Shown: in pieces, positions 33,836-46,159 of the stretch
Layout of the letters: each line of letters starts with the position of its first letter
How positions within the stretch are numbered: position 1 is the first letter of the stretch
NCBI GenBank assembly: GCA_015342445.1
Contig: JACEFO010002416.1
Span: 62,001-126,000 of the forward strand
Reading direction: 5' to 3'
DNA from: Digitaria exilis
Lineage: Eukaryota; Streptophyta; Magnoliopsida; Poales; Poaceae
Length of the DNA stretch: 64,000 bases
Notes under the pieces: generated by a model
The model's input: only the letters and a program-made list of their open reading frames with translations
Told to the model about the DNA's origin: nothing
The model's database searches: none
Program-made: the position numbers and the translations under genes

Positions 33836-34565
33836 TTAGAAATAATCATCATCATCAAGATTTTGTTCCTCATAATACTCATCATCACTATCCCGTGCAT
33901 CAATTTCATCATGCCCGTGCTCCAAAGGGGCAATGTCATCACTGTCATCATTTAATTGCCATCGCTCAAGTAATCGTAAGTCCATCACATTTTCAACCTC
34001 ATCTCCATCGTCTTCCTCACCTAGATCTTCATTGTCTACTTCCATTCCGATCGCTTCGGCTAAGTCTATGACAAAACTCCCCTCAAGCCCATCTTCTTGG
34101 AAAAATTCTCCCTCGTATGTGCTTATGTCAATATTGTAATCATCATTGTTTGGGACTGGTAGTTTGCCATGTGGTGATACCTTGTACACAGCATCCCATC
34201 CCTGAAGACGCTCGTCCGTCTGACAAGGATACTGGAGAAAATAAACTTGTGTGGCCTGTTGAGCAACAATATAGACATCATCTCCTGCATAGACGGAAGA
34301 CTGTCGGACCTCGACTAGGCCAAGATTCGGTGTTCGTCTCACTTGTTCGGGATCAAACCATTGGCACTTGAATACGACAGGATTGAAAGGAGTGCTACCA
34401 CGAAACCCCAATTTGTAAATTTCCTCGATTCTGCCATAATAGTCGACGCCGTTAGAGCCCGGCGTAAACACTCCGCTATTAGTTGTTCTTCGATTGGGCC
34501 GACTACGCTCGTGTCTTGTTGTGTGAAATCGATATCCATTAACATTATAATCGGAAAAAATTTAA
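33836..34565 (-). pseudogene. TNP2 C-terminal fragment (DUF4216-like) in CACTA 2
   Basis: From about 34550 to 33836 the minus strand is open and closely matches the 3' third of the CACTA 1 transposase: GYRFHTTRHERSRPNRR, YGRIEEIYKLGF, VVFKCQWFDP and the acidic tail ending DDDDYF. A TAA lies just upstream. The fragment abuts the right subterminal repeats at about 34590, so an internal deletion removed the rest of TNP2. It lacks a recognisable start and catalytic region. Confidence 0.88.
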
Positions 34566-34589
34566 TTTTCAGTTCAAAAAAATTCAACG

Positions 34590-36050
34590 CAGTTTGCCGT
34601 GAGCCCCTTTGCAAGCTCTCGGCAAACAACTCTTTGCCGAGAGCCACAAGGCCAAGCTCACGGCAAACATCCAGTTTGCCGTGAGCGCGCCTTGAGGCTC
34701 TCGGCAAAGAGTTCTTCCCCCATTAGTTTTTATTTTATTGTGCTCTCCATTTCTTTTTTCTAAAGTGTTGGTGATACTGATCTTATTTCATATGATGAGT
34801 AAAATCGTGAAGTCCTATTTGTTTACATATTATTTCATTATTTCATGTGTATTTTAGTAAATTATCATTATTTCATGTATATATGAAGTAGAAATATATA
34901 TCAAATTATTCTGAAAAAATACCAAATTTTGACATAGATCATATTATAGTGTCTATAACATGTGCGCAAAGTTTTGCATGCAAACTCAAATTTAAAGTTC
35001 CCTTTGAGTTCAAATTCTAGAGATCACATGTGATGTTTACGAAACTTCTACGGAGATGTTCGGATTTGTGCATGGTTTGACACAAAATTGCCCGAAACCT
35101 CGTCTAACTTTTCCCACACTCTTAGTACACCAAATCATTGGATGTCTACAAAAATCATGATTTTCGGACTCCATTTGCTACTTTTAATAATTGCAAAACT
35201 ATTAATCCACGTGGTCTTTTCCATGTTTTCATCAAAATATACTCTTAATTTGTTGGTAAGGCTTCACATCACACTTACTTACATGAATCTCATTAGTTAA
35301 TTCATTTTTTACCATTTTTCAAATCGTTTCTCTATTCAACTTAGAATTATTCCATAAACCCAACAAATTGATACAAAGAAATTAAAAATAGCAAACAAAT
35401 TGGTAAAATAGTCAAATGCTCACATGTTGTACTTTGTAGGATGTGTGAACTAAGAAAATTTGTTTGGGCGTTGAAATGTGAAAAATGTGGGACACGTTTG
35501 CCGAGAGCCGCGAGGAAGCTCTCGGCAAAGCTTGCCTTCGCCGTGAGGCTTTGGAAAGCTCTCGGAAAACCTTGCCTTTGCCGTGAGGCTTTGGAAAGCT
35601 CTCGGCAAAGAGGCTGCCACGTGGCCATGCCGACCTAATGGATGCCTTGCCACGTGTCCAGTTTTCCCGAGAGGACATCCTCTGCTCTCGGCAAAGAACC
35701 CTTTGCCATGAGCTCCTTGTAGGCTCACGGCAAAGAGGTTGACGGCCGTTAGCCGCCCCACACGCGGTCTCTGGTGGCGAGAGCACGAACGTGGCACGTG
35801 ATCACGTATGCCGAGAGGTCCGAGTTTGCCGAGAGTGTCTTTGCTCTAGCTCTCGGCGAAGTTTGCGTTCGTCGAGTGTGCAAACTTTGCCGAGAGCCCA
35901 ACCTTAAGGGCTCACGGCAAACGTAGTTGTTGCCGACGGTTTTTTCTTTGCCGAGAGTCTAGGGGCAAGGCTCACGGCAAACAACTGCTTTGCCGAGAGC
36001 CCGACGTTTGGCTCACGGCAAAGATTGTAGCTCTCGGCATATTAGGATTT
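34590..36050. repeat. CACTA 2 right subterminal repeat blocks
   Basis: Clusters of TTTGCCG(A/T)GAGC-type motifs lie at 34592-34710 and 35500-36040. The AT-rich interval 34720-35480 resembles the matching interval in CACTA 1 (for example tcatattatttcattattt) and has no gene. Confidence 0.88.
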
Positions 36051-36060
36051 TCTGGTAGTG

Positions 36061-37240
36061 AGAAGTGTGTTGCTGTTGCCAGTTTTAGGTGCAGTCACCA
36101 TGTGAATGAGCTAATTAATATTGGTGACAAATAATTCTCTACCTCTCTCTATTAACATCTTGCCACTTTTAATCGCAACCTTACAAGTTCTGAAAAATCA
36201 ACATGTACAGGATGGGAAACATCACACAGTGAGTCACGGGCTTCATTCTTTTTCTAAATTCTTAGGATGTATATGAATATGAGGGATCGGAAAATGATGA
36301 TAAACAATGGGTCATGGACTTCTTCTGATTGGTATTGCCCGGAGAGTATTTCAATATGTGCAAAATACACTCACTCTCCTATGAACTACAAGAATCCCAG
36401 AAAAGATATTCATCGGCCACCAGACTGGCGGACTGAAAAATCAATATCCTGACACCTCTTGTTGATATTGCAATCCTGCTTAAGGAGTGCTGTCCATGAT
36501 CCTACTTTGGGCTTCCCTTGTCTAATGAGAGACTGAGGCTCATAATTCGCTGTGCACGAATTATTTCACCATATCAAAATTAATTCAAGGACATCCGGCA
36601 CTGCACTGTCTACGGTCTAGCAGTTCACTGTTGCAGTGAACTCGGTCACCGCCCGTTCTATGAGTTTATATGGCCTACTAGTGCCTGCCGTCAGTGCCCC
36701 TCCCTCCATCGGGATGCAACTATTCGGTTTGGCTACTTGTGCAAGTGAGAATTCAGTGCAAATCATGTTGAACATATTGATGGCTGCCTGGAACCTGCGA
36801 GTGTCAACTCTGCAATGCAGGCGATGGGACACCCAACAATCATATCTTTGATAGCAGTATTGCCAAGCAATTTTGGGACCTATTTGGACTCAGAGAGCGT
36901 GAGCACACGGTGACCAGATTGTATTAGGAGCAAGTCCTCAAATGGACACAATTGTTTGCGTCAAACTTTGGTTGATGATATGAACAAGAAAGGATTTTGT
37001 TAATGCTTGATCAACGAATGAAGAAAGTAGGCACTGCACACACCGTGCAGAGTGTGTGATCAAATAATGCCAATAAATCTATAAGGAATTGATCAGTTAT
37101 CTAGAACCTTATTGGCAACAAATGTGTGCTTTTATTTATCTAGTTTATTTTCGTCATAGTGGCAGCCTTATCATTTTTGTGGTTGATAGTTGTTTATTAA
37201 AGCATAACCTGCATAATAATTACGTGTGGTTTCATGGGGC
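36061..37240. other. Intergenic stretch with segment W copy 1 right part and segment V copy 2
   Basis: 36066-36110 (tgttgctgttgcc, gtgcagtcaccatgtg) resumes segment W after CACTA 2. 36422-36520 is the partner of 29860-29990. A 71-codon frame on each strand at 36617-36851 shows no known motif. The rest is unassigned. Confidence 0.5.
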
Positions 37241-37680
37241 ATGGGGCATTACCGTGCTACCTTCTAGTATATAAAGTTATACATTCTGTTGCCACGCCTG
37301 CCAGTATCCAGTGCAGTCACCATGTGCATGGGGTAGTTGCCATTTTTTTAAGGCAACCTTAGTAGCTCCACAGATCAACACTTGTGGCCCCATTGTGACA
37401 AGACACAATACATACCATGCCGTCTTAATTAGAAGATTCATCATAACCATTGGCGTTCTATAAGAAACATGCCATAAACCATAGTGACTCATGGGAGCTG
37501 GCTCAGGTAGAATAGAAGGTGAAAAAGATGCTTGCAATAAAAAGTTTATTTTCCTTCTAAAGAAACTATAGGAATAGGAGGGACTAGGAAACAAGCAGCC
37601 CTGCTAGAGAACTACTTGAGTTCCTACAGAATGAATAGACCAACTAGATATCAGCCTACCCCTGTTGCCTAACGACAGCA
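37241..37680 (+). repeat. Paralogous segment W, copy 2 (uninterrupted)
   Basis: It holds gctaccttctagtatataaagttatac followed by gccagtatccagtgcagtcaccatgtg. This is the empty form of the CACTA 2 insertion site. The later part (37560-37625, ataggagggactaggaaaca onward) recurs near 58855-58905. Confidence 0.7.
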
Positions 37681-37925
37681 AGGCTACTTCAGCGGCGGAA
37701 CGACGACAACAATCAACCATGTAGGCACGTCTAAGCTTTGTGAGACTCGTACCTATGGGCGGTGAGGTGTGGCGGTGGCTCTCGGCTTAGCCCCAGTGAG
37801 CTTCGGTAGACGGCAACGCTGGTAGGGGATGCAAGGTGTGGAATGCAGTAGCAGATGGGCACACGGCTTCTGTGGCTACAGCTTTAAAGGAAGCCAAGGA
37901 TCGACGGTGGTGGCAGCTAGGCGTC
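37681..37925. other. Unassigned stretch
   Basis: Mixed composition with no supported gene or repeat partner. Confidence 0.3.
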
Positions 37926-38280
37926 TGTCATCATGCTGGTAATAATAGAAGGCAAACTAGCTTGGGTAGGCAGATCGACATGGATAATAAATTGCACCAT
38001 TTATTACTATTTTTTGTGGCGTCCCGGAATTGTAATTCCTTTCGACTGGTCAAACATGCAAAAGAAGGGAGATCCTGGATGAATAATTTTTAATGGCTAG
38101 CTGCATGCATTTTCCTCGTACGTCCACACTAGAAAACTCTACCTAGCGTGAGAAATTTATGTTACTTCAACAGCAGATGGGTGGTCCAGAACGCATGCGT
38201 CCATGGTCAAGACTGATTTTTGCACCTCCACTACTCATCGGTGCTCCCCGGCCCAGAACATCCAGCTAAGACGTCCAGGT
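37926..38280 (+). repeat. Paralogous segment X, copy 3
   Basis: ctggtaataatagaaggcaaact, cgtacgtccacactagaaaact and tggtcaagactgattttt appear in the order seen at 28570-28970. Confidence 0.55.
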
Positions 38281-39428
38281 CACTGACACTTGGTGCTCAG
38301 ATTCAAGGTTTTAGCGTCTACGAAAGATCAAGTTTAACGCTATTGTTTAGCTGCCGCTAATAGCTGTCCTTAGCCGGACATAGCTGCTAAATAGGCCTTG
38401 GTTTAGGGGCGTTAGCAGGAGATTTTGGGGCGGGGTGGGTTCTGACTTCTAAGCAGACACTATAATTTTTGGGGCGGGGTGGGTGAGGGGCAGGTGATAC
38501 CCCCATTAGCAGGCCTACCCTGCCTCTACCGCGCTGCCCCCGCCTCATCGCTGCCTTGCCTCACGACGTCGCCCGAGGCTCCGAGCCGCACCGGAGATGC
38601 ACACGAGAGGGAGGGAAAGCGAGAGCACAGATATGCATCAGCGCCATCGATCTCTACGACCAAGTTATCCTTGGTAATTATCCCATCTACACGAGTAATC
38701 AATTAGCACAAATTGCTGCTAGCTTTTAGCTTTTTCCTCCGTTTTGAATTCGATTCACAAGAAACAACGATGTGTGCTGTTCGTCTGCAGCAGCCACGCC
38801 CACGCAGAGCTCGAGCTTGTCCATGGTGTCCTGCTGCCCTGCAACCTGCTGCACAGGTCAACGAGGCCAAGGTCGCGACGGGCCAATTCGCTGCCGCCTT
38901 CATCGATTCAAAGCGTGGCGCGGGAGGAAAGGAGCGCGCGCTGCGCGCACGAGGCCGTGCTCCGTGGATGCCGGACGGATTCAATAGGCAAAAAACACTA
39001 GCGGAAGTTCCGGTTTAGCTACTCGGATACATTAGCGAGCATGCAGTTTTTATTGTTTTTTCTTCTTTTTTACCTAATTAAATAGATTTAGTTAAGCTGT
39101 TGGAGATCCTCTTACCCAATTATCGTAAGAGAAAACAAATTACAACAGGAAATAAAGCCCCCCTGTTGTCATACCCAAAACAAATGGTTGGCATCTCCTC
39201 TCTTTCAGGGGACCATGGCAAGCCTTGACTGCCACATCGTTGTCTTTTTAGAATGATAGCAAAAACGTGCCCCGTTTCTTACCGCCATTTTTTTTTTGCT
39301 GCGTTTGATGGGATGTTAATAGCCATTTGGTATTTCTTACCGCTAAGTATTAGGGAACACAATGCACTTTGTCAAGGATTTCCTTAATTAGAGCAAAATC
39401 TTACGACTGTGATTTAATTGGCATACCA
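38281..39428. other. Intergenic stretch, no supported gene
   Basis: A G-rich direct repeat (ttttggggcggggtgggt) occurs twice near 38430-38485. The region 38760-39010 is GC-rich with overlapping frames of about 100 codons on both strands; none shows a motif, so none is called. It could be a captured gene fragment. Confidence 0.35.
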
Positions 39429-40449
39429 CACTACTAAAAAAAAAATTTAGGGGACACTTCAACAAAAGACTTTAGAGGCGGACAGAACAAATGTCCACCT
39501 CTGTTAATCCTTGTATATTAACGGAGGCGGACATTTTTTATTTTCAGAGACTGTTTTATATGTGGGCTTCCAAAAATAGATTTTCAGAGGCGGACATTTT
39601 AAAATAACCGCCTCAAAAAATCTTATATTTTTTGAGGCGGTTATATTAAGATGTTTGCTTCTGTAAATAGATTTTCGGAGGCGGATGGTAAAAAGGCCCA
39701 CCTCCGTAAAAGGTCAAAGCCCAGCAAGTCCAACACGGCCCAATATCGTGGCTCAATATATATACGCAACTTAGGGTTTTCTCCATCCACTCTTCCATCC
39801 CCCCTCTCTCTCGCCCCTAGCGGCGCTCCCTCCTCTCTCTCACCCCGCCAGGCACTCCCCTCCTCTCTCTCTCTCACCCCTGGTGGCGCCCCCTCCTCTC
39901 TTTCACACACGTGCGACACTATCTCTCACCGACGAGAGGAGGAGCTGCGCGCGAGGGGCACAGACGTTCGTGGCGTCGAGGCCTCGCATGGAGGAAAGGG
40001 CACAGCGGCAGCGCCTCCCGTCTTGCTAGCGGAGGCGCCGCCGACCACGAGCCTGACCATGGCTGCCGCGACCCCGACCATGCAGAGGCGCGAGGAGACC
40101 AACGCGACGGCGCGACGGGCTGCAGCGACATCGTGATCGGCGGATCTAGCGGCTACATCGCGAGCGGCGACGCGAGGGCGAGGAAGCCGAGCACGACGAG
40201 GTGATGGCGCGAGCGCGATGGTGCAGCCGGCGGCAGATCTGGCGATGTGTGGGCTGCTGCGGCCGGCGGCGGATCCGCAGGCCCATTTAGGGTTTTGCCT
40301 TTTTTATTTTTTTATTTGATTAATGGAGGCGGACAGAAAACTACCTCCAAAAATACATCATCTACAGAAGCGCTAGTTTGGAGGCGGACACAAAAATCGC
40401 CTCCGAATATCATTTTTGACCGCCTCCGAAAATCGTTTTTCTAGTAGTG
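39429..40449. mobile_element. Small non-autonomous CACTA, GGCGGACA family, copy 2
   Basis: The left end CACTACTAAAAAAAAAATTT and right end CGTTTTTCTAGTAGTG match copy 1. Both copies start with a ttaggggacact block and carry gaggcggaca words inside each end. The centre starts with tatatatacgcaacttagggttttc and then becomes pyrimidine- and GC-rich, as in copy 1. Flanking triplets CCA and CTG do not match. Long frames (about 160 codons) are compositional. Confidence 0.82.
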
Positions 40450-41029
40450 CTGGATACAAATTAATACGGAAAAGTTGTGACTTTGGTCCATGCCCCTTTG
40501 CTGATGTGGGGGTAGATGTTTGATTTTTTTTTTAGCTTCATATATGGTTCTATTGCAATTAATGACGCCATGGGTTAAACAGTTTGTTATTGGAGGTAGA
40601 TTGGACATTAAAATTCATGATTAAGACATCAGACACCCGTTCGTCCTTCTACCAATCCCCACGTTCCCCCTTGCCCTCCATCATCACTCGGTCTTTTTTT
40701 GCCGAACTCTCGCCCTTCATAAAGAGGGGCTGCTGTGTGCTTGAAATCTTGGTCATAAAAATCTTTGGTGGAAATGACTGGATATTTAGTAATAGAATTG
40801 GTCAATAATTTATGTAAAACTATGGCTGTTGTTGTGTCTTTCCGTGAGCCTGAACTATTCCAACAACAATATGCATTTGTTTATGCAGTGACCGAGATAT
40901 TGAAATATTATTCCTTTTCTTAAAAAAAAAACCTTGCCTTCTCCCCCGTCCTCTTATCTTGCGCTGGGCGATTAGGGGCCGCGACCACTCATTGCGTTTG
41001 TGATCAAGGCATCAATGGTCTTAATAAAG
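40450..41029. other. Intergenic stretch, nothing recognised
   Basis: AT-rich with short frames only. Confidence 0.3.
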
Positions 41030-44000
41030 ATTCTTCGAACCTATATTATATTAAATCGACTAAGTTTTTATTTGAAATCAAACTTAGCCGTAACGTGCAA
41101 TTCATTTGTTCATATTCTAGTACTATTTCCTATGCATATTTGGATCTAACAAAATTGGGTTCAATCGTATAAGACAAATCTCACCAACCATCGAATAAGA
41201 GAGCATTAAGTCTTCACCTAAATGGTCTCAGCTCCTCTCACCTGTTCGTTTATATAACAAGCCGAACCGATATTGGGTTTTCATTCCTAGCCTCCTGCGG
41301 CACCGCATCATACACCATCTCACACTCAGTACCTTTGACAACAAACTGTTTAATGTTGAGCCGTTGTGTGAATAGGAGGCATTGGGAAAAAACAATTGAC
41401 CATGCGACCTAGCAGATCTAATTTTGAAAAGTTGTGTGTTGCTAACATGCTAAACAAATTCATATTAAAAACTTGTCAACTACAGAGTTTCGTAACTTTG
41501 CAAACACTACAACTTTCATGTTGTCCATTTTTCCATCAGAGGTCGTTTGCGAAATTTGAATTTCAAATTTGAATAATTTCAAACTTGGTTTTTTGTTGAC
41601 AATACGAATTCAAATGAAAATGTTGTCAACTACAATATTTCATAACTTTTCGAGTTTTACAACTTTTATTTTGGTCATTTGTTCATACGACATAGTGATA
41701 ATAAAAGTGTTCACTAATCATACATCTCTCTTCTAGTTTCATACCCCAAACTCTATACGAGAGATGTAGGATTTGTAAACACTTTTACTACCACTTTGTC
41801 ATATGAAAAAATGACCAATACAAAAGTTTTACATCTTGATAAATTATACAACTTTGTAGTTCAAAACTTTTCAATTTGATAACGTTTAGGGCTTCAGAAT
41901 TCGAATTTGCCAAGTGTCTATGTATATAGAACCAGCTACGTTGATCAACACAAATGGTTCCAGGCTCCAACCGCCTGCGATGAGTAGCAACGCAGCCGGT
42001 TCTTAGCTGAAACCGGCTGCGTTGCCCTCACCCATCATCATAGCCGGTTGGTAATACAAACCGGCTGTGATAAGAGTAACGCAGTCGGTTGGATTACCAA
42101 CCGGCTGTGATGGCCTTTTACAGCCGGTTTTCAAAACCGGCTGTAAAAAGACGTTTGATTTAGGCGATTCTGTAGTAGTGGCTCGTCGCCTCACTTCGCC
42201 ACCGCTTCGTGCTCCAGACCTACACAGGTGCTCCAGGCTGGCACGAGCCGACAAACCAGCCATGGAGAGACATACTTCTAGCTCCCTACGAGCCCAGCCA
42301 AGCTAGCTAGTGTTATGATACCGACTTGCCGAGCCAGAGTTGGCTTGATATCGAGCCCTATCCACATTATTGTCGTATATTGCCATTTGTCTCTTAAACA
42401 TTAAGGAATGGGTACAACAAAACTATTTGATGTGTCACCCCCGTAAATCATGTTCAAATGATACTAGAAAGTAAAGTAGGAAAAGAAAATCAATAACACT
42501 CTGTGGCTTAGCCCAAAAAATGTTATTGCTATATGTTGTAAATTTCTGACAAAACAGATTAGCGTTCCTTTTATAATGAGCAGCCGAGTCAACAAAAGAG
42601 CAGCATGTAATCACTGATTTGATCATTCGTTCCCTCACACAAACTGTGCCGCTTGCCTGCTTACATGGTGGTGGACTATGCACCGCACGTCCACAAGAAA
42701 TGATCCCCTTGACAGCATTGTGAGAGTCGCTAACTGTATGTTTCCAGATGCCTCTTATCCATAATGCGATGAAATATTTATGAGAGAAATTAAACTCATT
42801 AAGCTCTTGTGGGTTTCTATAGAGTGCAGTAGAGAGGTAACACTGGGTCCTGCCATATGGGGGTGCTATGTATATATACAAGACGCCACCGACTAAGTGC
42901 GCTGTTGTTGCTCTAGGAACTAATGCTACACAGTACATGGTTGGTGGTTTTTTTTTCTCTCTGGAAATGTATTACTATATTTTCAATTCCCCAGAAAAAA
43001 AGAATATGTGCTCAGGTAGCCCACTTTTATTTTGCTACACAAGGATCCTATTTTATCATATCTAGTTCGAGGGCTGTGCTTAATTGTCTAACAATATATG
43101 AGGCGTGCCATTTTTTTTACTTTTCAAATGCATAAAAGGTGTCTAACTTTCTCAAAAGAAAAGTTTATTTCTATCAGATCGGCAAGTGACGTGGTAGGCG
43201 GTAGGCCATGGTTGTTTCGCTTGTTTGTGAGGAGCGAATGAACTAGGAGTCAAATGAACAATGGTGTAAGACCCATGCTTTGTGTTTAACAATATTGACC
43301 GAGTTCATGGACCACGGCCCCCAATTGTAACAGTCTGACTTCTATTTAACGCAAACATTTGGATTCTTTAATATTTTGTGTAACTAATATTTTCTTTATA
43401 ACTGCAAGTTATCTAGTCCCTATGCTCACAGTTCATGAGTTCTTCCAAACACCTCTTCCTGCTCCATTCTTACGGTTTTTCCAATCCTTTGTCACATTTC
43501 ATTCCAATTTCCGTCTTTCTGGCTATTCCTTACTCTTGCATTCTTTTGTTCCAAACAAACCCTATAAGGAGGCCAGTGTTTAGGCCATGTTCGGATTACA
43601 AAACTAAACACTATTCATTCTAACTTTCACTATTTAACTATTCTCCCTCTCACAGAACACGCTTCCGAGGACTTAGCTATAGTATTTTTCTACAGCTACA
43701 GTGTTTTTTACCCCAGTCTAAACACATAGTGTCAAAATAAAGTAATAACATTCTGATTCCTTTAAAAGAGTCTCCAACGTATGTGAATAAAGAAAGCAAG
43801 TAGCATATAGTGTTATGTTAGGGTGCCCTAATGGTTATGAAAAGCCAAACAGTAAAGAAATGCCCTTAGTAGCTAAGAGGTTGAAATCGCCTAAGGGAGC
43901 TTCTAGGGAACGAGTGGCTAGAAGTCTTAATTCAATCTCCCCATCTACAGAAGAACTCAATATTTATAGACTTGGTCTAGCTTGTGAAGGACAAAAGATT

Positions 44001-44130
44001 GCTTTGCCTTGCAGCTGGAGCGGGAAAGACAATGTTACCCCTGTGCTCAGCAGCTAGGAGATCATCGAGGACCGAGGAGAGCCCTGAAGGCCGTGTGGGC
44101 ATCTTTCTGTATGTCAGCTAGTTAACATGC
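41030..44130 (+). repeat. Segmental duplication Y, copy 1
   Basis: Blocks at 41040-41400, 42450-42630, 43170-43440 and 43740-44135 match, in order and orientation, blocks at 47770-48110, 48200-48360, 50290-50580 and 50620-51050. Examples are cctatttccta-gcatattt, gtgtaagacccatgctttt and atttatagacttggtct. A TATA-like TATATAA stands at 41251. Different small elements interrupt each copy. No conserved coding frame is seen, so this is duplicated non-coding or fully decayed DNA. Confidence 0.8.
41420..42180. mobile_element. Small CACTA, AACCGGCTGTGATGA family, left-truncated
   Basis: The right end gattctgtagtagtg is a CACTA terminus. Inside it, 41930-42145, are copies of aaccggctgtgatga and its inverse. 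The interior 41480-41900 (tttgttcatacgacatagtgataataaaagtgttcac and neighbours) matches 49080-49330 in the full copy. No left terminus is found, so the left end is lost. No coding capacity. Confidence 0.7.
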
Positions 44131-44416
44131 ATCCATAAAGCTGGCAAATGCTGAGAATCAGGACATTGCTCTTACTCTTGTGCTCTTGGGGCGCTCGATG
44201 ACAGAACAAGCTGCTGATTACTGGTCTAGAAGTCTATGTATTGGGCTGATATTTAGGTATAACATGATTCAAGTACTGGATCAACGCTGCAGCCCTCCCA
44301 GCCTGGGTCTTGGATCCTCCACGTCCTCCGTATGGAAATATTTGTTTCTATTGATTTTTTATGATTTCTTTTGATCATTCTCCTTATTTAAAAAATCAAG
44401 TAGCACGAATTGATCA

Positions 44417-44697
44417 TAGATCAGTTGGTGGGCTCTTTGTGGTCGAACCTACCACCAGGGTTCAAATCCTCGATTTGGCACTGGTGATCGCATTATCCTA
44501 GATTTATTCCATGATTTACCGGCGGCCTGATGCTGTGCATTTGGTGGTAGACACTGAGACGCCTGTGATGACTTCATCAATCTCAAGATCTGTCGGCTCA
44601 GTCCTTCGGAGGTACTCATAGGGTTAGGATTCGTGTACATGTGTTCATAGGGGTGAGTGTGCGTGCGTGTTAGGCATCTATGGCGTACTGTGAAATT
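44417..44697 (+). mobile_element. tRNA-derived SINE, + strand
   Basis: An A-box-like region (gatcagttggtgggctc) and a B box (GGTTCAAATCC at 44459) lie at the head. The body atcctagatttattccatgattt and ggaggtactcataggg recur at 60570-60888. It ends near tatggcgtactgtg. It resembles the Au-type SINEs of grasses. Transcribed by RNA polymerase III if active. No clean target duplication was seen here. Confidence 0.75.
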
Positions 44698-46159
44698 CTC
44701 AAAATAAATGAAGTGCGTATCATTAATTTATTTGTGACTTATTTTATTACCCTCATTTATTTTTTTGGTAACATGAATGGTCAAATGCGTGAAAGAAAAG
44801 TCAAAGTGGCAAATTTCTCAATATAGGATGCAGTATTGTCTAAGCATCTATGGGTTGTTTTTCTATATTTGTTTTACTTAGACTAAGAGCTATGATTGTT
44901 TCAAGATTCATGATGCTGGTGAGGAAGCAACTTTGTGTTGTTGCCTTGTTGGGGTGCTTTTTTTCTGCAGTGAAGCTGGACTGGGTCAGGGTGGAGTTGG
45001 ATTGGGCTACAAGATGGGCCTTGACCAGAAAAGATAGTTAACTGTTCTCGGCAGAGCTTGCTTGATGGACTTTACTAGAAAGATTAGCGTGCTTCGCCAC
45101 GCTCGTATTGAAAGATGCAATATTTTTTCTAATTATTTTTAAGTTGTTAGCAATTGGGTGTACTGTTAAAATTTGTTGGTTGGTTAGCGTTGTTTTGCAT
45201 ATTGAAGGCCTTCCAACCCCACGTAAAGCAACAATGGAAAAGGAAAATAGTACAAATCAAAATCAGCATATGTATTAACTATATTGATCCTTGAGTAAAA
45301 GTTTATATCATGTCACATCGAGTGTTTGTATGCTAATTAGGTGGGCTAAACATAAAATAATCACAGAACCCGTAGGCTAAATCGTGAGGCGAATCTGTTG
45401 AGCATGATCGTTAGCAAATAGTTATTGTAGCACTACATTGTCAAATCATGAAACAATTAGGCCTAATTTGTTCGTCTTGTGTTGTAATTAGTCTGTGTTT
45501 AATACTTTTAATTAGTATCAAAACACCCCAATACAAATATACCTTCGCCGTTCTAAAATACTATTTATTTTTTACTTTTTTGATAAATTATTTTAGACAT
45601 ATATCTAAACACAATTACATATGGTACATGTCACCGGTTGCATAGGCTGCACTAGGCTTAGCAGGCTGTGGCCAACGACAGAAGGACGAATACGCATCTA
45701 GCAGGCCGAGCCTATCATGGCAAATGGGCCAAGACAAAAACATGCTATGATATGCCAAAAGAAATAGAAAGGAAAAAAAATATGGCCTCTACGTACGGCC
45801 AATGAAATAGCCAAATTGGCGTTGTGTATAGTAAAAAAGAATTAGTCACGCAAGTCACGTACACGCGCCAGGTAATAGTTGGGTTAAATTCGGAGAGTCA
45901 CTTTCGTTGTTTCATGAAGTAGTCTCAACCTCTGCAATTAGTATTGTAATTAGTCTTTATTTGTCTAGTTATACGACACAACTTTTCAGTTTCTTCGTAA
46001 ATATGACATAAAGGCTAAGGGACGTGCATACTATGCATTTTCATGACATAACTGGCTAAACGACTTTCTGTCATTTTATTTATTTCGCATGCATGATATC
46101 ACACATCTAAGACAGAGGCTGCTCAATCGTACAGACTCTACGACTATTAATTTTACTAT
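44698..46159. other. Intergenic stretch with MITE remnants
   Basis: 45340-45535 (attgtagcactacattgtcaaatcatg and following) resembles a common grass MITE interior containing caattaggcctaat and taattagt words. A second piece occurs near 45930-45960. Ends cannot be placed. No gene. Confidence 0.45.

Larger units (their letters stand above)
30612..36060 (-). mobile_element. CACTA element 2, deletion derivative (about 5.4 kb)
   Basis: The left end is CACTACCGGATCCAGGC. The right end read inward is CACTACCAGAAAATCC. Flanking triplets AAA and AGA differ at one position. Subterminal arrays of TTTGCCG(A/T)GAGC lie inside both ends. It keeps a DUF4216-like fragment of TNP2 and the whole accessory gene, in the same order as element 1, but lacks the catalytic part of TNP2. 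It is non-autonomous for cutting. It sits inside segment W, whose empty form is at about 37250-37330. Confidence 0.93.

Noticed and set aside
38703..39018. Four overlapping frames of 70-100 codons
   Set aside because: Open on both strands, no motif, no neighbouring gene structure; left as a possible captured fragment only.
42435..42938. A 167-codon minus-strand frame
   Set aside because: AT-rich composition, no motif, and it spans the border of a duplicated block whose other copy has no such frame.
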